Positions 1-7,236 are shown, numbered from the stretch's first letter. The stretch: DNA of 11,790 nt from an uncultured Eubacteriales bacterium (GCA_900548595.1 URLB01000060.1:1-11790), one strand, 5' to 3'. The notes: generated from the sequence alone by a model not told the origin. Made by a program: numbers and translations.

Positions 1-1052
1 GCAGGGTTGTCTTCATTTCCGAGGTTAAAATAATCTACCTGCTTGTCAGCTCCAATATCCAGTGTACGGATGATCACTTTCTTTCCTGCCATCATCTGCA
101 CTGCCTGCTTGTATGCCTGGAACTGTTCTTCCTCTGTTGGGAAATCTTCCTTCTCCAGATAAATAAACTCACTTCTGAAAAGACCTATTCCTTCGGCGTC
201 GTTCAGTATAGCCGCGTCAATATCGGCGGCAGTTGATATGTTGGCGTACAAATGGATTTTTTTACCGTCTTTTGTTATGGATTCTTTACCTTTCAGCTTC
301 ATAAGACGCTTTTTTCGTTCGGCTTCAGACTTTGCTTTTTTTGACATGGCTTCTATTGTTTCATTATCTGGATCTATATAAATTTTTCCTTCGCTTCCGT
401 CTAAATATACCGTTTTTCCGTCAATTGAAGCGTCAAGTTCGGAGACGTTTATTACAGCCGGAATGTCCATTGTTCTTGCCAAAATAGATGTATGAGATGT
501 GGAAGAGCCTCGCTTTATTATAAACCCAAGCACATTGTCGCGGTTGAAAGAGGCGGTTTCGCTCGGAGAAAGGTCTTCTGCCGCTATTATTACTTTGCCG
601 TGAGATGCGGCTTTGTATTCGCTGCCCGACAGAATTCCTATAAGACGTTCCGAAATGTCGATAATATCGGCTGAACGTTCCTGCATGTATGGGTTATCCA
701 TATTGCGAAATCTGTCGGCAAATTGTTTCGATATAATTGAGACCGAATACTCGGCGTTTACATGATTATTTGCAATATAATTTTCTATTGATCCCGTAAA
801 ATCCGAGTCGGTAAGCATTATCTGATGAATTTCAAATATCATGGCGCTTTTTTTATCAGCTGATTTCTCGGTTATTTCTTTTAATGAAGAAAGCTGTTTT
901 ATAGCTTCGTCAACTGCATTATGAAATTTGGATATTTCGGCATAAGTATCGCTTACCATACGTTTTTGTGGGTCGCAGGAGGCTTTATTGACAAAGAAAA
1001 CAGTGCCTTCGGCAATGCCTGCGCATATACCTTTTCCTTTAAGTTCAGTCAT
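1..1052 (-). CDS. ptsI: PTS Enzyme I (phosphoenolpyruvate-protein phosphotransferase), 3' end beyond the window
   Basis: Enzyme I takes phosphate from phosphoenolpyruvate and passes it to HPr in the cytoplasm, the first step of PTS sugar uptake. About 350 codons are visible from an ATG at 1050-1052, and the frame is open to the left edge. The family is about 540-575 residues, so the end of the PEP-binding barrel is missing because the window stops, not because the gene is broken. Seen in the sequence: the swivelling-domain active site GSSTSHTSILAR (residues 182-193) with phospho-acceptor His187 (codon at 492-494), then GIGLFRSEF and TLDIGADK of the PEP-binding domain. The Arg usual in GGRTSH is Ser here, which I believe is common in clostridia. 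AAGGAGG overlaps the ptsH stop, 14 bases separate the genes, and the two are surely cotranscribed. Confidence 0.96.
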   Translation of the reverse strand, partial: MTELKGKGICAGIAEGTVFFVNKASCDPQKRMVSDTYAEISKFHNAVDEAIKQLSSLKEITEKSADKKSAMIFEIHQIMLTDSDFTGSIENYIANNHVNAEYSVSIISKQFADRFRNMDNPYMQERSADIIDISERLIGILSGSEYKAASHGKVIIAAEDLSPSETASFNRDNVLGFIIKRGSSTSHTSILARTMDIPAVINVSELDASIDGKTVYLDGSEGKIYIDPDNETIEAMSKKAKSEAERKKRLMKLKGKESITKDGKKIHLYANISTAADIDAAILNDAEGIGLFRSEFIYLEKEDFPTEEEQFQAYKQAVQMMAGKKVIIRTLDIGADKQVDYFNLGNEDNP

Positions 1053-1066
1053 TAGTTATTTCCTCC

Positions 1067-1324
1067 TTAAAGATTTTCACCTATTACCGATGACAGATTG
1101 GCTTTTGCACTCGACTCGTCATCTCCGCTTATTGTTACCGTTATTTCATCTCCGACCATTATTCCGAGGGACATTACCGCAAAAATTTTTTTGGCGTCGG
1201 CTTCTTTTTCGTTTGCATATATTTTTATATCCGAATTATATTTTGAAGCTTCTTTAACTATTATACCGGCAGGTCTTGCATGTATACCGGCAGGATCTTT
1301 TACTCTGTATGAAAACTTTTCCAT
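1067..1324 (-). CDS. ptsH: HPr, phosphocarrier protein of the PTS (Lys at the Ser46 position)
   Basis: This 85-residue protein has the normal HPr length. It accepts phosphate from Enzyme I on His15 and hands it to sugar-specific EIIA domains. The active site DPAGIHARPAG (residues 10-20) is intact. The second hallmark segment reads AKKIFAVMSLG (44-54), and alignment with B. subtilis LKSIMGVMSLG puts Lys46 where HPr kinase normally phosphorylates Ser46. I infer that the protein carries PTS flux but cannot take part in the usual Ser-P-HPr/CcpA control. Similar K/R variants occur, as I recall, in other clostridia. The start is ATG, with GGAGG 9 bases upstream. It is the first gene of ptsH-ptsI. 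A terminator (1413-1455) separates it from degV, so its promoter should lie in 1325-1412, where I see no convincing -35/-10 pair. Confidence 0.96.
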   Translation of the reverse strand: MEKFSYRVKDPAGIHARPAGIIVKEASKYNSDIKIYANEKEADAKKIFAVMSLGIMVGDEITVTISGDDESSAKANLSSVIGENL

Positions 1325-1336
1325 GCGCTTATTCCT

Positions 1337-1354
1337 CCATAATATAAACTATGG
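1337..1354 (-). repeat. Small inverted repeat overlapping the ptsH ribosome binding site
   Basis: On the minus strand CCATA, eight bases, then TATGG form a 5-bp inverted repeat directly upstream of ptsH. Its downstream arm supplies the first two G of the GGAGG Shine-Dalgarno. It could be a weak RNA hairpin that partly masks the site, or an operator, or chance in AT-rich DNA. Confidence 0.3.
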
Positions 1355-1412
1355 AAATAATTTGCGCCTAAATGAGTTTTTTTATACATGGAGTCAGCTG
1401 ATTGATATACCG

Positions 1413-1455
1413 TAAAAAATAAAAAAGCACGGAAAATATTTAATATTTTCCGTGC
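1413..1455 (-). terminator. Rho-independent terminator of the degV-family gene
   Basis: A perfect inverted repeat with arms GCACGGAAAATATT and AATATTTTCCGTGC spans 1427-1455. On the minus strand it is followed at once by TTTTTTATTTTTTA (1426-1413). It begins only 7 bases past the degV stop. It makes ptsH-ptsI a separate transcription unit unless there is readthrough. Confidence 0.9.
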
Positions 1456-1462
1456 GTATATA

Positions 1463-2350
1463 TTATTCAGTACGTTCGTCTCCCCAGAAAAATAACGCGA
1501 CTGTTCCCGGACCAGTATGTGAACCGATAACAGTACCGATGTTGTTTATTACAACATTTCCGTTGAGGTTTTTAAACTTTTCTTCTACAAGAGCCGAAAC
1601 TTTTTTTGCGTCCTCAAGGCATGCGGACTGTGAAATAAAACATTTTCCGTTATAGTTAATTCCGTTGTCTGCGTGTTCTTCCATGCATTTTACAATTTCA
1701 TCTATAACTTTTTTCTTTCCTCTTATTTTTTTCCTGGGAATCAGTTTTCCTTCGTTGTTTACGTTAAGAAGAGGACATATATTAAGAAGATTTCCCATTA
1801 CCATTGATGTTTTTGATATTCTTCCACCTCTGTAGTAGGATGTGAGGTCGGTAGAGAAAAACCAATGATGAAGATTATTTTTTTTGGACTCTATTATTTT
1901 TGCGGCTTCTTCACAGGAAAGACTGCTGTCTCTTAAATCTGCCGCAAAATCAACGAGAAGACCGTATCCTGATGAGGCTGCCAGAGAGTCTATAATAATT
2001 ATTTTTCTGTCGGGAAATTCCGCCTTTAACTCCTCGGCTGCTATCATGCAGGAATTATATGAGCCTGAAATTCCGGATGAAAGAGTAAGATGAACTATAT
2101 CCTTGCCGCTCTCCAGTATAGGTCTGAAAAATTCCGAATATTCGGCAATATTTACTTGGGCGGTCGTAGGAAGCGCACCGTTTTCTATTCTCTTATAAAA
2201 CTCATCAATAGGCATTGATATACCCATATCGTCAGGATAATCCACGCCGTCCATTCGGAAATGAAAACAAACAAACGGTATATTCCTTTTCTCAAAATAT
2301 TCCCTTGACATGTCGGCTGTAGAGCAGCATGTCAGCTCAAATTTAGTCAT
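1463..2350 (-). CDS. DegV family protein (fatty-acid-binding, FakB-like)
   Basis: DegV/FakB proteins hold a fatty acid in a buried pocket. In the Fak system they present it to the kinase FakA, which makes acyl-phosphate for phospholipid synthesis. The 295 residues show the family layout: N-terminal STAD (10-13) and a MDGVDYPDD segment, the lipid-head Thr in PTTAQ (61-65), LSSGISGSYNS (90-100), IIDSLAASSGYG, STDLTSYYRGGRIS, and the C-terminal GTVIGSHTGPGTVA with the conserved His. The usual TDSTAD start is CCSTAD here, so two Cys replace Thr-Asp, but the rest is canonical. ATG follows AGGAGG at the right distance. The gene has its own promoter (2374-2402) and terminator. No FakA-like kinase is in the window, so the fatty-acid role rests on the family alone. 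Confidence 0.93.
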   Translation of the reverse strand: MTKFELTCCSTADMSREYFEKRNIPFVCFHFRMDGVDYPDDMGISMPIDEFYKRIENGALPTTAQVNIAEYSEFFRPILESGKDIVHLTLSSGISGSYNSCMIAAEELKAEFPDRKIIIIDSLAASSGYGLLVDFAADLRDSSLSCEEAAKIIESKKNNLHHWFFSTDLTSYYRGGRISKTSMVMGNLLNICPLLNVNNEGKLIPRKKIRGKKKVIDEIVKCMEEHADNGINYNGKCFISQSACLEDAKKVSALVEEKFKNLNGNVVINNIGTVIGSHTGPGTVALFFWGDERTE

Positions 2351-2373
2351 AATAATCCTCCTGAAATAGACGT

Positions 2374-2402
2374 TATATAATTATTTGTTGATTTAAAGTC
2401 AA
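2374..2402 (-). promoter_or_regulatory. Sigma-A type promoter of the degV-family gene
   Basis: Reading the minus strand, TTGACT (2402-2397), 17 bases, and TATATA (2379-2374) form a near-consensus housekeeping promoter. The start of transcription would fall roughly 10-20 bases before the AGGAGG of the gene, giving a short leader. Confidence 0.75.
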
Positions 2403-2420
2403 AAATGATGATAATGAGTT

Positions 2421-2440
2421 AAAAACAGATTCATGTTTTT
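2421..2440. repeat. Inverted repeat upstream of the degV promoter
   Basis: AAAAACA and TGTTTTT flank six bases, a perfect 7-bp dyad. It lies about 20 bases upstream of the degV -35 and just past the CPBP gene terminator on the same strand. It could be an operator or a secondary part of that terminator. Confidence 0.35.
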
Positions 2441-2448
2441 GTCTGATA

Positions 2449-2484
2449 TAAGACAAAAGACAATAGCCGCCGGGCTACTGTCTT
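2449..2484 (-). terminator. Terminator of the AI-2E transporter / CPBP protease operon
   Basis: AAGACAATAGCC (2457-2468) and GGCTACTGTCTT (2473-2484) pair in a 12-bp stem with a 4-base loop. The one non-Watson-Crick position is a G-U wobble on the minus strand. The trailing T tract on that strand (TTGTCTTAT) is imperfect. It starts about 18 bases past the CPBP stop. Confidence 0.65.
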
Positions 2485-2501
2485 ATTATGAATGTCGAAG
2501 T

Positions 2502-3455
2502 TTACAGTAATAATATAAACAATATATATAAAATTAGTATTAAAATCAACTGCCAATTGAAAAATTTTTCTTCATACTGTTGCTGCGGAGCGTAATCAAA
2601 AACAGATTCGTCCTCTATTACAAACTCTTTTTTAGGCATAAGAAGCTTTGCAAATAACGGTTTTCCTCTGCCGTATTTTCTTCCCATAAGAGATACAAGG
2701 TACAAAATTATCGGTATGGAGAAAACCGATAAGAATAAGTACTGGAGCACATACTGCGCCATCAAAGCGTCTGTCATAACAATTTCACCTGCCGCCGTAT
2801 CTGCCGCCGTCAGTGAGAAGCTTATTCTTGAAAACATCAGCTGCGAAAAGTTAAGGCAGAAATGCGATATCATACCGGGAAAAACCGATTTTGTTCTATA
2901 TACAATATAACAGAAGAGCACCCCTACGGCAAATGTATATAAGCTTTGCTGAGGATCGAAGTGAGCGATGGAAAATATAATACCGCCCAATATGCAGGCT
3001 TTTTTCAGGCTGAGATTTTTAAAACCGGAAAAAACCACTCCTCTGAATATCAGCTCTTCGCATACAGCGGGAATAATGCAGATTGAAATAACGCTGTATA
3101 TAAACGGAGACTGATATGCCGTTGCCAAATCGGTTGAAACAACATTCGGAAAAAATATCGATGTTATAAGAGAAAGCAAGCTTGTAATAGGGCCGATGGC
3201 AAAGGTAAGAGCTATGGCGGCTATTACGTCCCCGACGCTTATTTTGTATATGGAAAAAGTAGTTTTAGGATTTTCGTAAAACATTTTTGGCCCAATCAAA
3301 ATTAACGGCAGAAACATTGCCAGCTGTCCGATAATACTGTATATCATTGGGTCCATGCTCGAATAATCAAGCACGGACACCAGTAAAAATGAACTTGCTA
3401 TATTAATTACAATATATATAAGAAAAAACGAATATGTTTTAGATGTTCTTGTCAA
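2502..3455 (-). CDS. CPBP family intramembrane metalloprotease (CAAX protease/Abi family)
   Basis: This is a 317-residue polytopic membrane protein with the three CPBP motifs: EELIFR at 133-138 (EExxxR), FSIAH at 161-165, and HFCLN at 198-202 (HxxxN). Together these form the glutamate/histidine active site of Rce1-like proteases buried in the membrane. The substrate is unknown; relatives process prenylated proteins, bacteriocins or signalling peptides. The C-terminus has a hydrophilic loop and ends in a last hydrophobic helix (about 299-317). The start is TTG at 3453-3455: AAGGAG sits 9 bases upstream and no better start exists. The gene lies 41 bases after the AI-2E transporter gene, so the two are probably one operon, and a terminator follows. 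No bacteriocin or peptide-pheromone gene is nearby to suggest a substrate. Confidence 0.92.
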   Translation of the reverse strand: MTRTSKTYSFFLIYIVINIASSFLLVSVLDYSSMDPMIYSIIGQLAMFLPLILIGPKMFYENPKTTFSIYKISVGDVIAAIALTFAIGPITSLLSLITSIFFPNVVSTDLATAYQSPFIYSVISICIIPAVCEELIFRGVVFSGFKNLSLKKACILGGIIFSIAHFDPQQSLYTFAVGVLFCYIVYRTKSVFPGMISHFCLNFSQLMFSRISFSLTAADTAAGEIVMTDALMAQYVLQYLFLSVFSIPIILYLVSLMGRKYGRGKPLFAKLLMPKKEFVIEDESVFDYAPQQQYEEKFFNWQLILILILYILFILLL

Positions 3456-3496
3456 ACCGAAAAACTCCTTAAGGAAATTAAATTCCGTTTTATTAT

Positions 3497-4765
3497 TTAA
3501 TCGTCGGGAATATCTTCGACAAAGTCCTCATCGGTATAATCCCATATTGCGTCATCATCCTTTGGAAATTCCGTTGAACCATGCGGATATTTTTCACGGA
3601 ATTTTCTGTTTACAGCCTCTGATATAAACAGTTTAAACGAAGCCACAACGGGAACTCCGAAAAACATACCGAAAGCTCCGCCGAAATATGCGCCTACGGC
3701 AATGGCAAAAAGAACTTCCAATGGAGTAAGACCTGTCGTATCCCCCAAAAGTTTGGGGCATAAAACATAATTGTCGACTTGCTGTATAATAAGTATATAT
3801 ATAAGAAGCCACAATGCTTTCATAGGATCAAGCAAAAGAACGATGAAAACCGACGGTATAGTACCTATAAAAGGTCCGACATACGGTATCATATTTGAAA
3901 CGCCTATGATAACGCTTATTACAAGGGCATATGGTATTCTTAAAACCAATGCGCCGATAAAACACATTACGCCCAACGCTATGGCGTCCAGAAGTTTACC
4001 GAGTACAAAGTTCTGGAATATCTCATTTACACGCTGCATATTACGTATAAATCTTTCTGCCTTTCCTTCTTCAAAAACGGCAAGACAGAGCTTTTTGCAG
4101 CCGGCAGCAAGTTCTTCTTTTGTTGAGAGCATGTAAAAGCTTATTATTATACCGATTATAAAGTTTACGACTACCTTTACTACGTTTACAGTACTGCTTA
4201 CAAATTCTATAAAGTTTTGTCCGTTAAAGAAAGTGCCTATAAGATTAGGCAGGTCGTTTATTTTTTCCTGAATAGGCTCTATAAGTGCGATTATTGTATT
4301 GACTACGGTATCCTGTACACCCGGACCGAGTTTTGAAAGCGTTTCCGGCAGCGTTTCCATAAGGCTTGCCATGCTTTCGGGAAGGGCGCTTATAAGAGCT
4401 CTGAAGCTTTGCGCCACGGTCGGTATCATATAAATCATAAGCCATGCGAAGCATCCTATGAATATGGCATAGGTTATGAATATTGTAATATTCCTGAGAA
4501 GCTTCGGCCTTTCGCGAAGACGTTTAACATACGTGCCGATAAACTTTTCCAAGAAATTAACCAGCGGCGTAAAGAAAAAGGCTATAAAGAAGCCATATAT
4601 AAATGTTATCAAAATACCTTTGACAGCCATCAGAAGAGAACCTACCGTACCGAAAAAGCCTCCTATATTGTCAAGGAATCTGTTTAAAAGTATGCATAGA
4701 GCCAAGACAGCAAAGCTGTATGACGCTATTTTAAAGTATTTTTTATCAAATTTGGGTCTGCGCAA
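3497..4765 (-). CDS. AI-2E family transporter (YtvI/PerM-like permease), TTG start
   Basis: This is a multi-spanning membrane protein of the AI-2E transporter superfamily, whose members export small molecules or ions; I cannot name the substrate. Typical marks are two N-terminal helices, a long amphipathic central region, then NMIPYVGPFIGTIP (about 291-304) and QQVDNYVLCPKLLG (about 328-341), followed by two more hydrophobic segments. The C-terminus is a strongly acidic tail rich in Asp and Glu. An ATG at 4799-4801 opens the same frame but has no ribosome binding site. AGGAGG (4775-4780) lies inside that extension, exactly 9 bases before TTG at 4763-4765, the same spacing as for the downstream CPBP gene. 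I therefore choose the TTG, giving 422 residues beginning MRRPKFDKKYF. It is the first gene of the operon. Confidence 0.9.
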   Translation of the reverse strand: MRRPKFDKKYFKIASYSFAVLALCILLNRFLDNIGGFFGTVGSLLMAVKGILITFIYGFFIAFFFTPLVNFLEKFIGTYVKRLRERPKLLRNITIFITYAIFIGCFAWLMIYMIPTVAQSFRALISALPESMASLMETLPETLSKLGPGVQDTVVNTIIALIEPIQEKINDLPNLIGTFFNGQNFIEFVSSTVNVVKVVVNFIIGIIISFYMLSTKEELAAGCKKLCLAVFEEGKAERFIRNMQRVNEIFQNFVLGKLLDAIALGVMCFIGALVLRIPYALVISVIIGVSNMIPYVGPFIGTIPSVFIVLLLDPMKALWLLIYILIIQQVDNYVLCPKLLGDTTGLTPLEVLFAIAVGAYFGGAFGMFFGVPVVASFKLFISEAVNRKFREKYPHGSTEFPKDDDAIWDYTDEDFVEDIPDD

Positions 4766-4791
4766 AATAACCCGCCTCCTATCTTGGAAAT

Positions 4792-4800
4792 ATTCTAGCA
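4792..4800 (-). promoter_or_regulatory. Possible extended -10 promoter of the AI-2E transporter operon
   Basis: On the minus strand TGCTAGAAT fits an extended -10 (TGnTAGAAT), with only a poor -35 17 bases upstream (TGGTAA). It overlaps the upstream in-frame ATG. If used, transcription would begin downstream of that ATG, in line with the TTG start at 4765. Confidence 0.4.
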
Positions 4801-4872
4801 TACATATAAGGCTTTTACCATAGGAATATCATTAGTTTTTTTGACTGATTTCTTAAATAAATCTTAATCCGA

Positions 4873-4902
4873 TTGACTGTGGACGAGTAAGAACTTTATA
4901 CT
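4873..4902 (+). promoter_or_regulatory. Promoter of the moxR-DUF58-lipoprotein operon
   Basis: TTGACT (4873-4878), 18 bases, and TATACT (4897-4902) make a good sigma-A type promoter about 50 bases before the moxR start. A second TTGACTG lies at 4841-4847, 32 bases upstream, with only a weak -10 (TTAATC). It may be an additional -35 or part of an operator. Confidence 0.7.
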
Positions 4903-4956
4903 GAAAAAAAGAATACTTCCGAAACGTGAAGGTTAAAAAGACAGGGGGAGAAAACA

Positions 4957-5925
4957 ATGGCTGATGAGAACGCTATAAAAAATTTTGCGGCGGACTTTAA
5001 AAAAATAGAAGACGAAATATCAAAGGACATAATAGGACAAAAAGACATAATACATAAAATAATAATATCTATGATAGCGGACGGAAACGTATTGCTTGAA
5101 GGACTTCCGGGAACGGGAAAGACTCAGCTTGTAAAGACTGTGGCAAGGGTAATGGATTTAAGCTTTTCCAGAATACAGTTTACACCCGACCTTATGCCGG
5201 CGGACGTTACGGGAACAAACATGATGGATGCCGAAAGCGGAAGAGTGGAGTTTAAAAAAGGGCCTGTTTTTGCCAATATAGTTCTTGCAGACGAAATAAA
5301 CAGAGCTACGCCTAAAACACATTCGGCATTGCTGGAAGCTATGCAGGAGAAAACCGTTACGGCAGGAAATACAACATTTTCCCTGCCGGATCCGTTTTTT
5401 GTACTCGCTACCCAGAATCCGCTGGAACTTGAAGGAACGTATCCGCTTCCGGAGGCACAGCTTGACCGATTTATATTTAAATTGGATGTAAAATTCCCAT
5501 CGGAAAGCGAACTTATGGAAATTGTAAATATAACTACGGGAAAGGGAGGAGCGAAGTCTCAGAAGCTTTTTAACGGTGATAAAATAAAAGAAATGAGAGA
5601 TATTGCAGTTGAGGTTCCAGTTGCCGACGCCGTAGCAAGGTATGCGATGGACGTCATTATAAAAAGCCACCCCGAAATAGATAAAAGCCCGGAAGCGGTT
5701 AAAAAATACGTACGTTACGGTTCAAGTCCGAGAGGGGCGCAGGCGATAATAAGAACGGCAAGAATAAACGCTCTTTCAAAAGGAAGATTTAACGTAGCGT
5801 ACGACGACATAAAAGATGTGGCATACGATGTTTTAAGACATAGGATATTCCTTAATTTTGAGGCGCTTTCGGACGGAGTCAATGTTGAGGATATTATAAG
5901 CGAACTGCTGAAAGAGGAAGCCTGA
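4957..5925 (+). CDS. MoxR family AAA+ ATPase
   Basis: MoxR ATPases are cytoplasmic ring-forming chaperone-like enzymes that use ATP to activate or assemble partner proteins, usually VWA-domain proteins encoded beside them. The 322 residues have all the key elements: Walker A GLPGTGKT (49-56), Walker B IVLADEIN (108-115) with Asp112/Glu113, sensor 1 ATQNP (151-155), the arginine-finger region EAQLDRF (166-172), and sensor 2 GSSPRG (255-260) in the lid domain. Length and motifs are normal, so it should be an active ATPase. The ATG at 4957 is preceded by GGGGGAG at good spacing. It heads a three-gene operon. Only 2 bases separate it from the DUF58 gene, whose ribosome binding site lies in the end of this gene, implying coupled translation and partnership. 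Confidence 0.96.
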   Translation: MADENAIKNFAADFKKIEDEISKDIIGQKDIIHKIIISMIADGNVLLEGLPGTGKTQLVKTVARVMDLSFSRIQFTPDLMPADVTGTNMMDAESGRVEFKKGPVFANIVLADEINRATPKTHSALLEAMQEKTVTAGNTTFSLPDPFFVLATQNPLELEGTYPLPEAQLDRFIFKLDVKFPSESELMEIVNITTGKGGAKSQKLFNGDKIKEMRDIAVEVPVADAVARYAMDVIIKSHPEIDKSPEAVKKYVRYGSSPRGAQAIIRTARINALSKGRFNVAYDDIKDVAYDVLRHRIFLNFEALSDGVNVEDIISELLKEEA

Positions 5926-5927
5926 TT

Positions 5928-6791
5928 ATGCTCAGAGATTTATTAACAAACGAATATTTGTCAAGATTGGAACTTTTGGACATTTCAATAAGAAAAAGGC
6001 TGTCATCGGCTTCGTCGGCAGGCGCAAGAAAGTCTTCGGCAAAAGGCTCTTCATTGGAATTTTCGGATTTTAGGGAGTACACGCCGGGAGATGATTTGAG
6101 ACGCGTAGACTGGAACGGATATGCCAGATTCGGAAGACTGTATACAAAACTTTTCAATGAAGAACGGCAAGCCGTATTGAATATAATTATTGACGGCAGC
6201 GCTTCAATGCGTTTTTATAAAGAAAAATGGGATTATGCGGCAGCAACGGCAGCCTCTATGGCATATATCGCACTTAATAATTCCGATTTGGTTAATATTT
6301 TTACGGCTGATAACGGAAAAATAGAAAAATGTACGGGACTTTCCTCAAAGAAAGCGTTTCCTAAGGCGGTTACTTTTCTGGAAAAGGAGTGCGAGGGAGG
6401 AAAAACCGAACTGAACGAATCGGTAAAGAGTTTGGTAGGCGAAAGACTAGGAGAAGGGATAGCGGTAATAGTTTCCGATTTCTTTTCTGCCGACGGATAC
6501 GATTATGCAGTCAAAATGCTGAGGAGTAAAAAACAGACTGTAAATATGGTACAGATACTTGACAGCAGAGAGGTTGTTCCGCAGGAGCGAGGAAATGTAA
6601 GGCTGATAGACTGCGAAACAAACAGTAATAGAGAACTTGAAATGACGCCGGAAGTATTAAAAAGATATGAGGACGCATTAAAATCATTTCAGGCTGAGAT
6701 GAAGGAGTTTGCCTTGCGCAACGAGGCGGCATTTTATGCTTTTGATAATAAGATTCCGCTTTTGGAAGCAATAGGAAAAATACTGAGGTGA
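5928..6791 (+). CDS. DUF58 protein with VWA-like MIDAS motif
   Basis: DUF58 proteins are the usual partners of MoxR ATPases. Their role is poorly defined; they are thought to be VWA-fold adaptors or clients. The DUF58 signature is clear: FREYTPGDDLRRVDWNGYAR (residues 48-67) followed by TKLFNEER. A VWA metal-site motif then follows, IIDGSASM (87-94), which gives DxSxS with Asp89, Ser91 and Ser93. At 287 residues this is the short, soluble form: there is no N-terminal pair of membrane helices as in the ~400-residue versions, so a cytoplasmic location is likely. The ATG at 5928 has GAGGAAG upstream inside the moxR end. The next gene starts 4 bases after the stop. Confidence 0.93.
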   Translation: MLRDLLTNEYLSRLELLDISIRKRLSSASSAGARKSSAKGSSLEFSDFREYTPGDDLRRVDWNGYARFGRLYTKLFNEERQAVLNIIIDGSASMRFYKEKWDYAAATAASMAYIALNNSDLVNIFTADNGKIEKCTGLSSKKAFPKAVTFLEKECEGGKTELNESVKSLVGERLGEGIAVIVSDFFSADGYDYAVKMLRSKKQTVNMVQILDSREVVPQERGNVRLIDCETNSNRELEMTPEVLKRYEDALKSFQAEMKEFALRNEAAFYAFDNKIPLLEAIGKILR

Positions 6792-6795
6792 TTTT

Positions 6796-7191
6796 GTGAA
6801 AAGGTTTTTGTCCATTGTATTTTTGTACGCATTGCTATGCGGATGTTCTGCGGAAAACGAACAGACTTCTGTTGATGAAATAAAAATATACGGATATGAA
6901 GTAATGTCCGAAGAAAATTATGAACCGATTACTATAACCGAGAAAATGGAAATAAAAGAAATATCGGAATTGGCGGGAGATATATCGGAGTATAAAAAAG
7001 CGGAAGAGTTGTATGAGGGAATGAATTCGATTTGGATAGACTTCGGAGACGGAACGATATTGGGAATGTATGATGATGTTGACTACGGAAATATATGCGA
7101 GTATGTCGGAGAACCGCATGGAGAGCCATATTATGAAATTCCCGACGGGCTTAGGGAAAAGGCGTTGGAACTTCTTGAAAAAAGTAAGTAA
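6796..7191 (+). CDS. Small lipoprotein of unknown family, third gene of the MoxR operon
   Basis: This 131-residue protein has a clear lipoprotein signal: basic MKR, a hydrophobic stretch, and the lipobox LCGC with lipidated Cys17. It should sit on the outer face of the membrane. The mature part (about 114 residues) is strongly acidic, rich in Glu, Tyr and Ile, with segments such as WIDFGDGTILGMYDD and YVGEPHGEPYYEIPDG. I do not recognise a domain. The start is GTG at 6796, with GAGGTG just upstream overlapping the end of the DUF58 gene. The gap is 4 bases, so it is firmly part of the moxR operon. Because MoxR and DUF58 act inside the cell, a direct contact would be indirect or through another membrane protein. 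A terminator follows at once. Confidence 0.88.
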   Translation: MKRFLSIVFLYALLCGCSAENEQTSVDEIKIYGYEVMSEENYEPITITEKMEIKEISELAGDISEYKKAEELYEGMNSIWIDFGDGTILGMYDDVDYGNICEYVGEPHGEPYYEIPDGLREKALELLEKSK

Positions 7192-7194
7192 TAC

Positions 7195-7236
7195 AAAAAA
7201 GTCCTGCCGTTTTAATTTAAACAGCAGGATTTTTTA
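7195..7236. terminator. Bidirectional terminator between convergent genes
   Basis: TCCTGCCGTTT (7202-7212) and AAACAGCAGGA (7219-7229) form an 11-position stem with a 6-base loop. A T run follows on the plus strand (7230-7235) and an A run precedes it (7195-7200), which gives a U tract on the minus strand. The single mismatch on the plus strand becomes a G-U pair on the minus strand. It serves both the lipoprotein gene and the convergent gene at 7237. Confidence 0.88.

Noticed and set aside
1325..1412. A promoter for ptsH-ptsI
   Set aside because: Candidate -10 boxes such as TATAAA or TATATT have no acceptable -35 at proper spacing, or lie too close to the ribosome binding site, so I do not list one.
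988..1415. Open frames on the plus strand across ptsH and the ptsH-ptsI junction
   Set aside because: They lie opposite HPr, whose active site and length are unmistakable, and their translations look like antisense artefacts.
4333..4347. A sequence close to the catabolite-responsive element consensus (TTGAAAGCGTTTCCG)
   Set aside because: It lies deep inside the AI-2E transporter coding sequence, misses the last consensus position, and such matches occur by chance.
5158..5670. A 170-codon open frame antisense to moxR
   Set aside because: It lies wholly opposite a clearly real AAA+ gene, is rich in Cys, Arg, Tyr and Phe as typical of shadow frames, and shows no recognisable domain.
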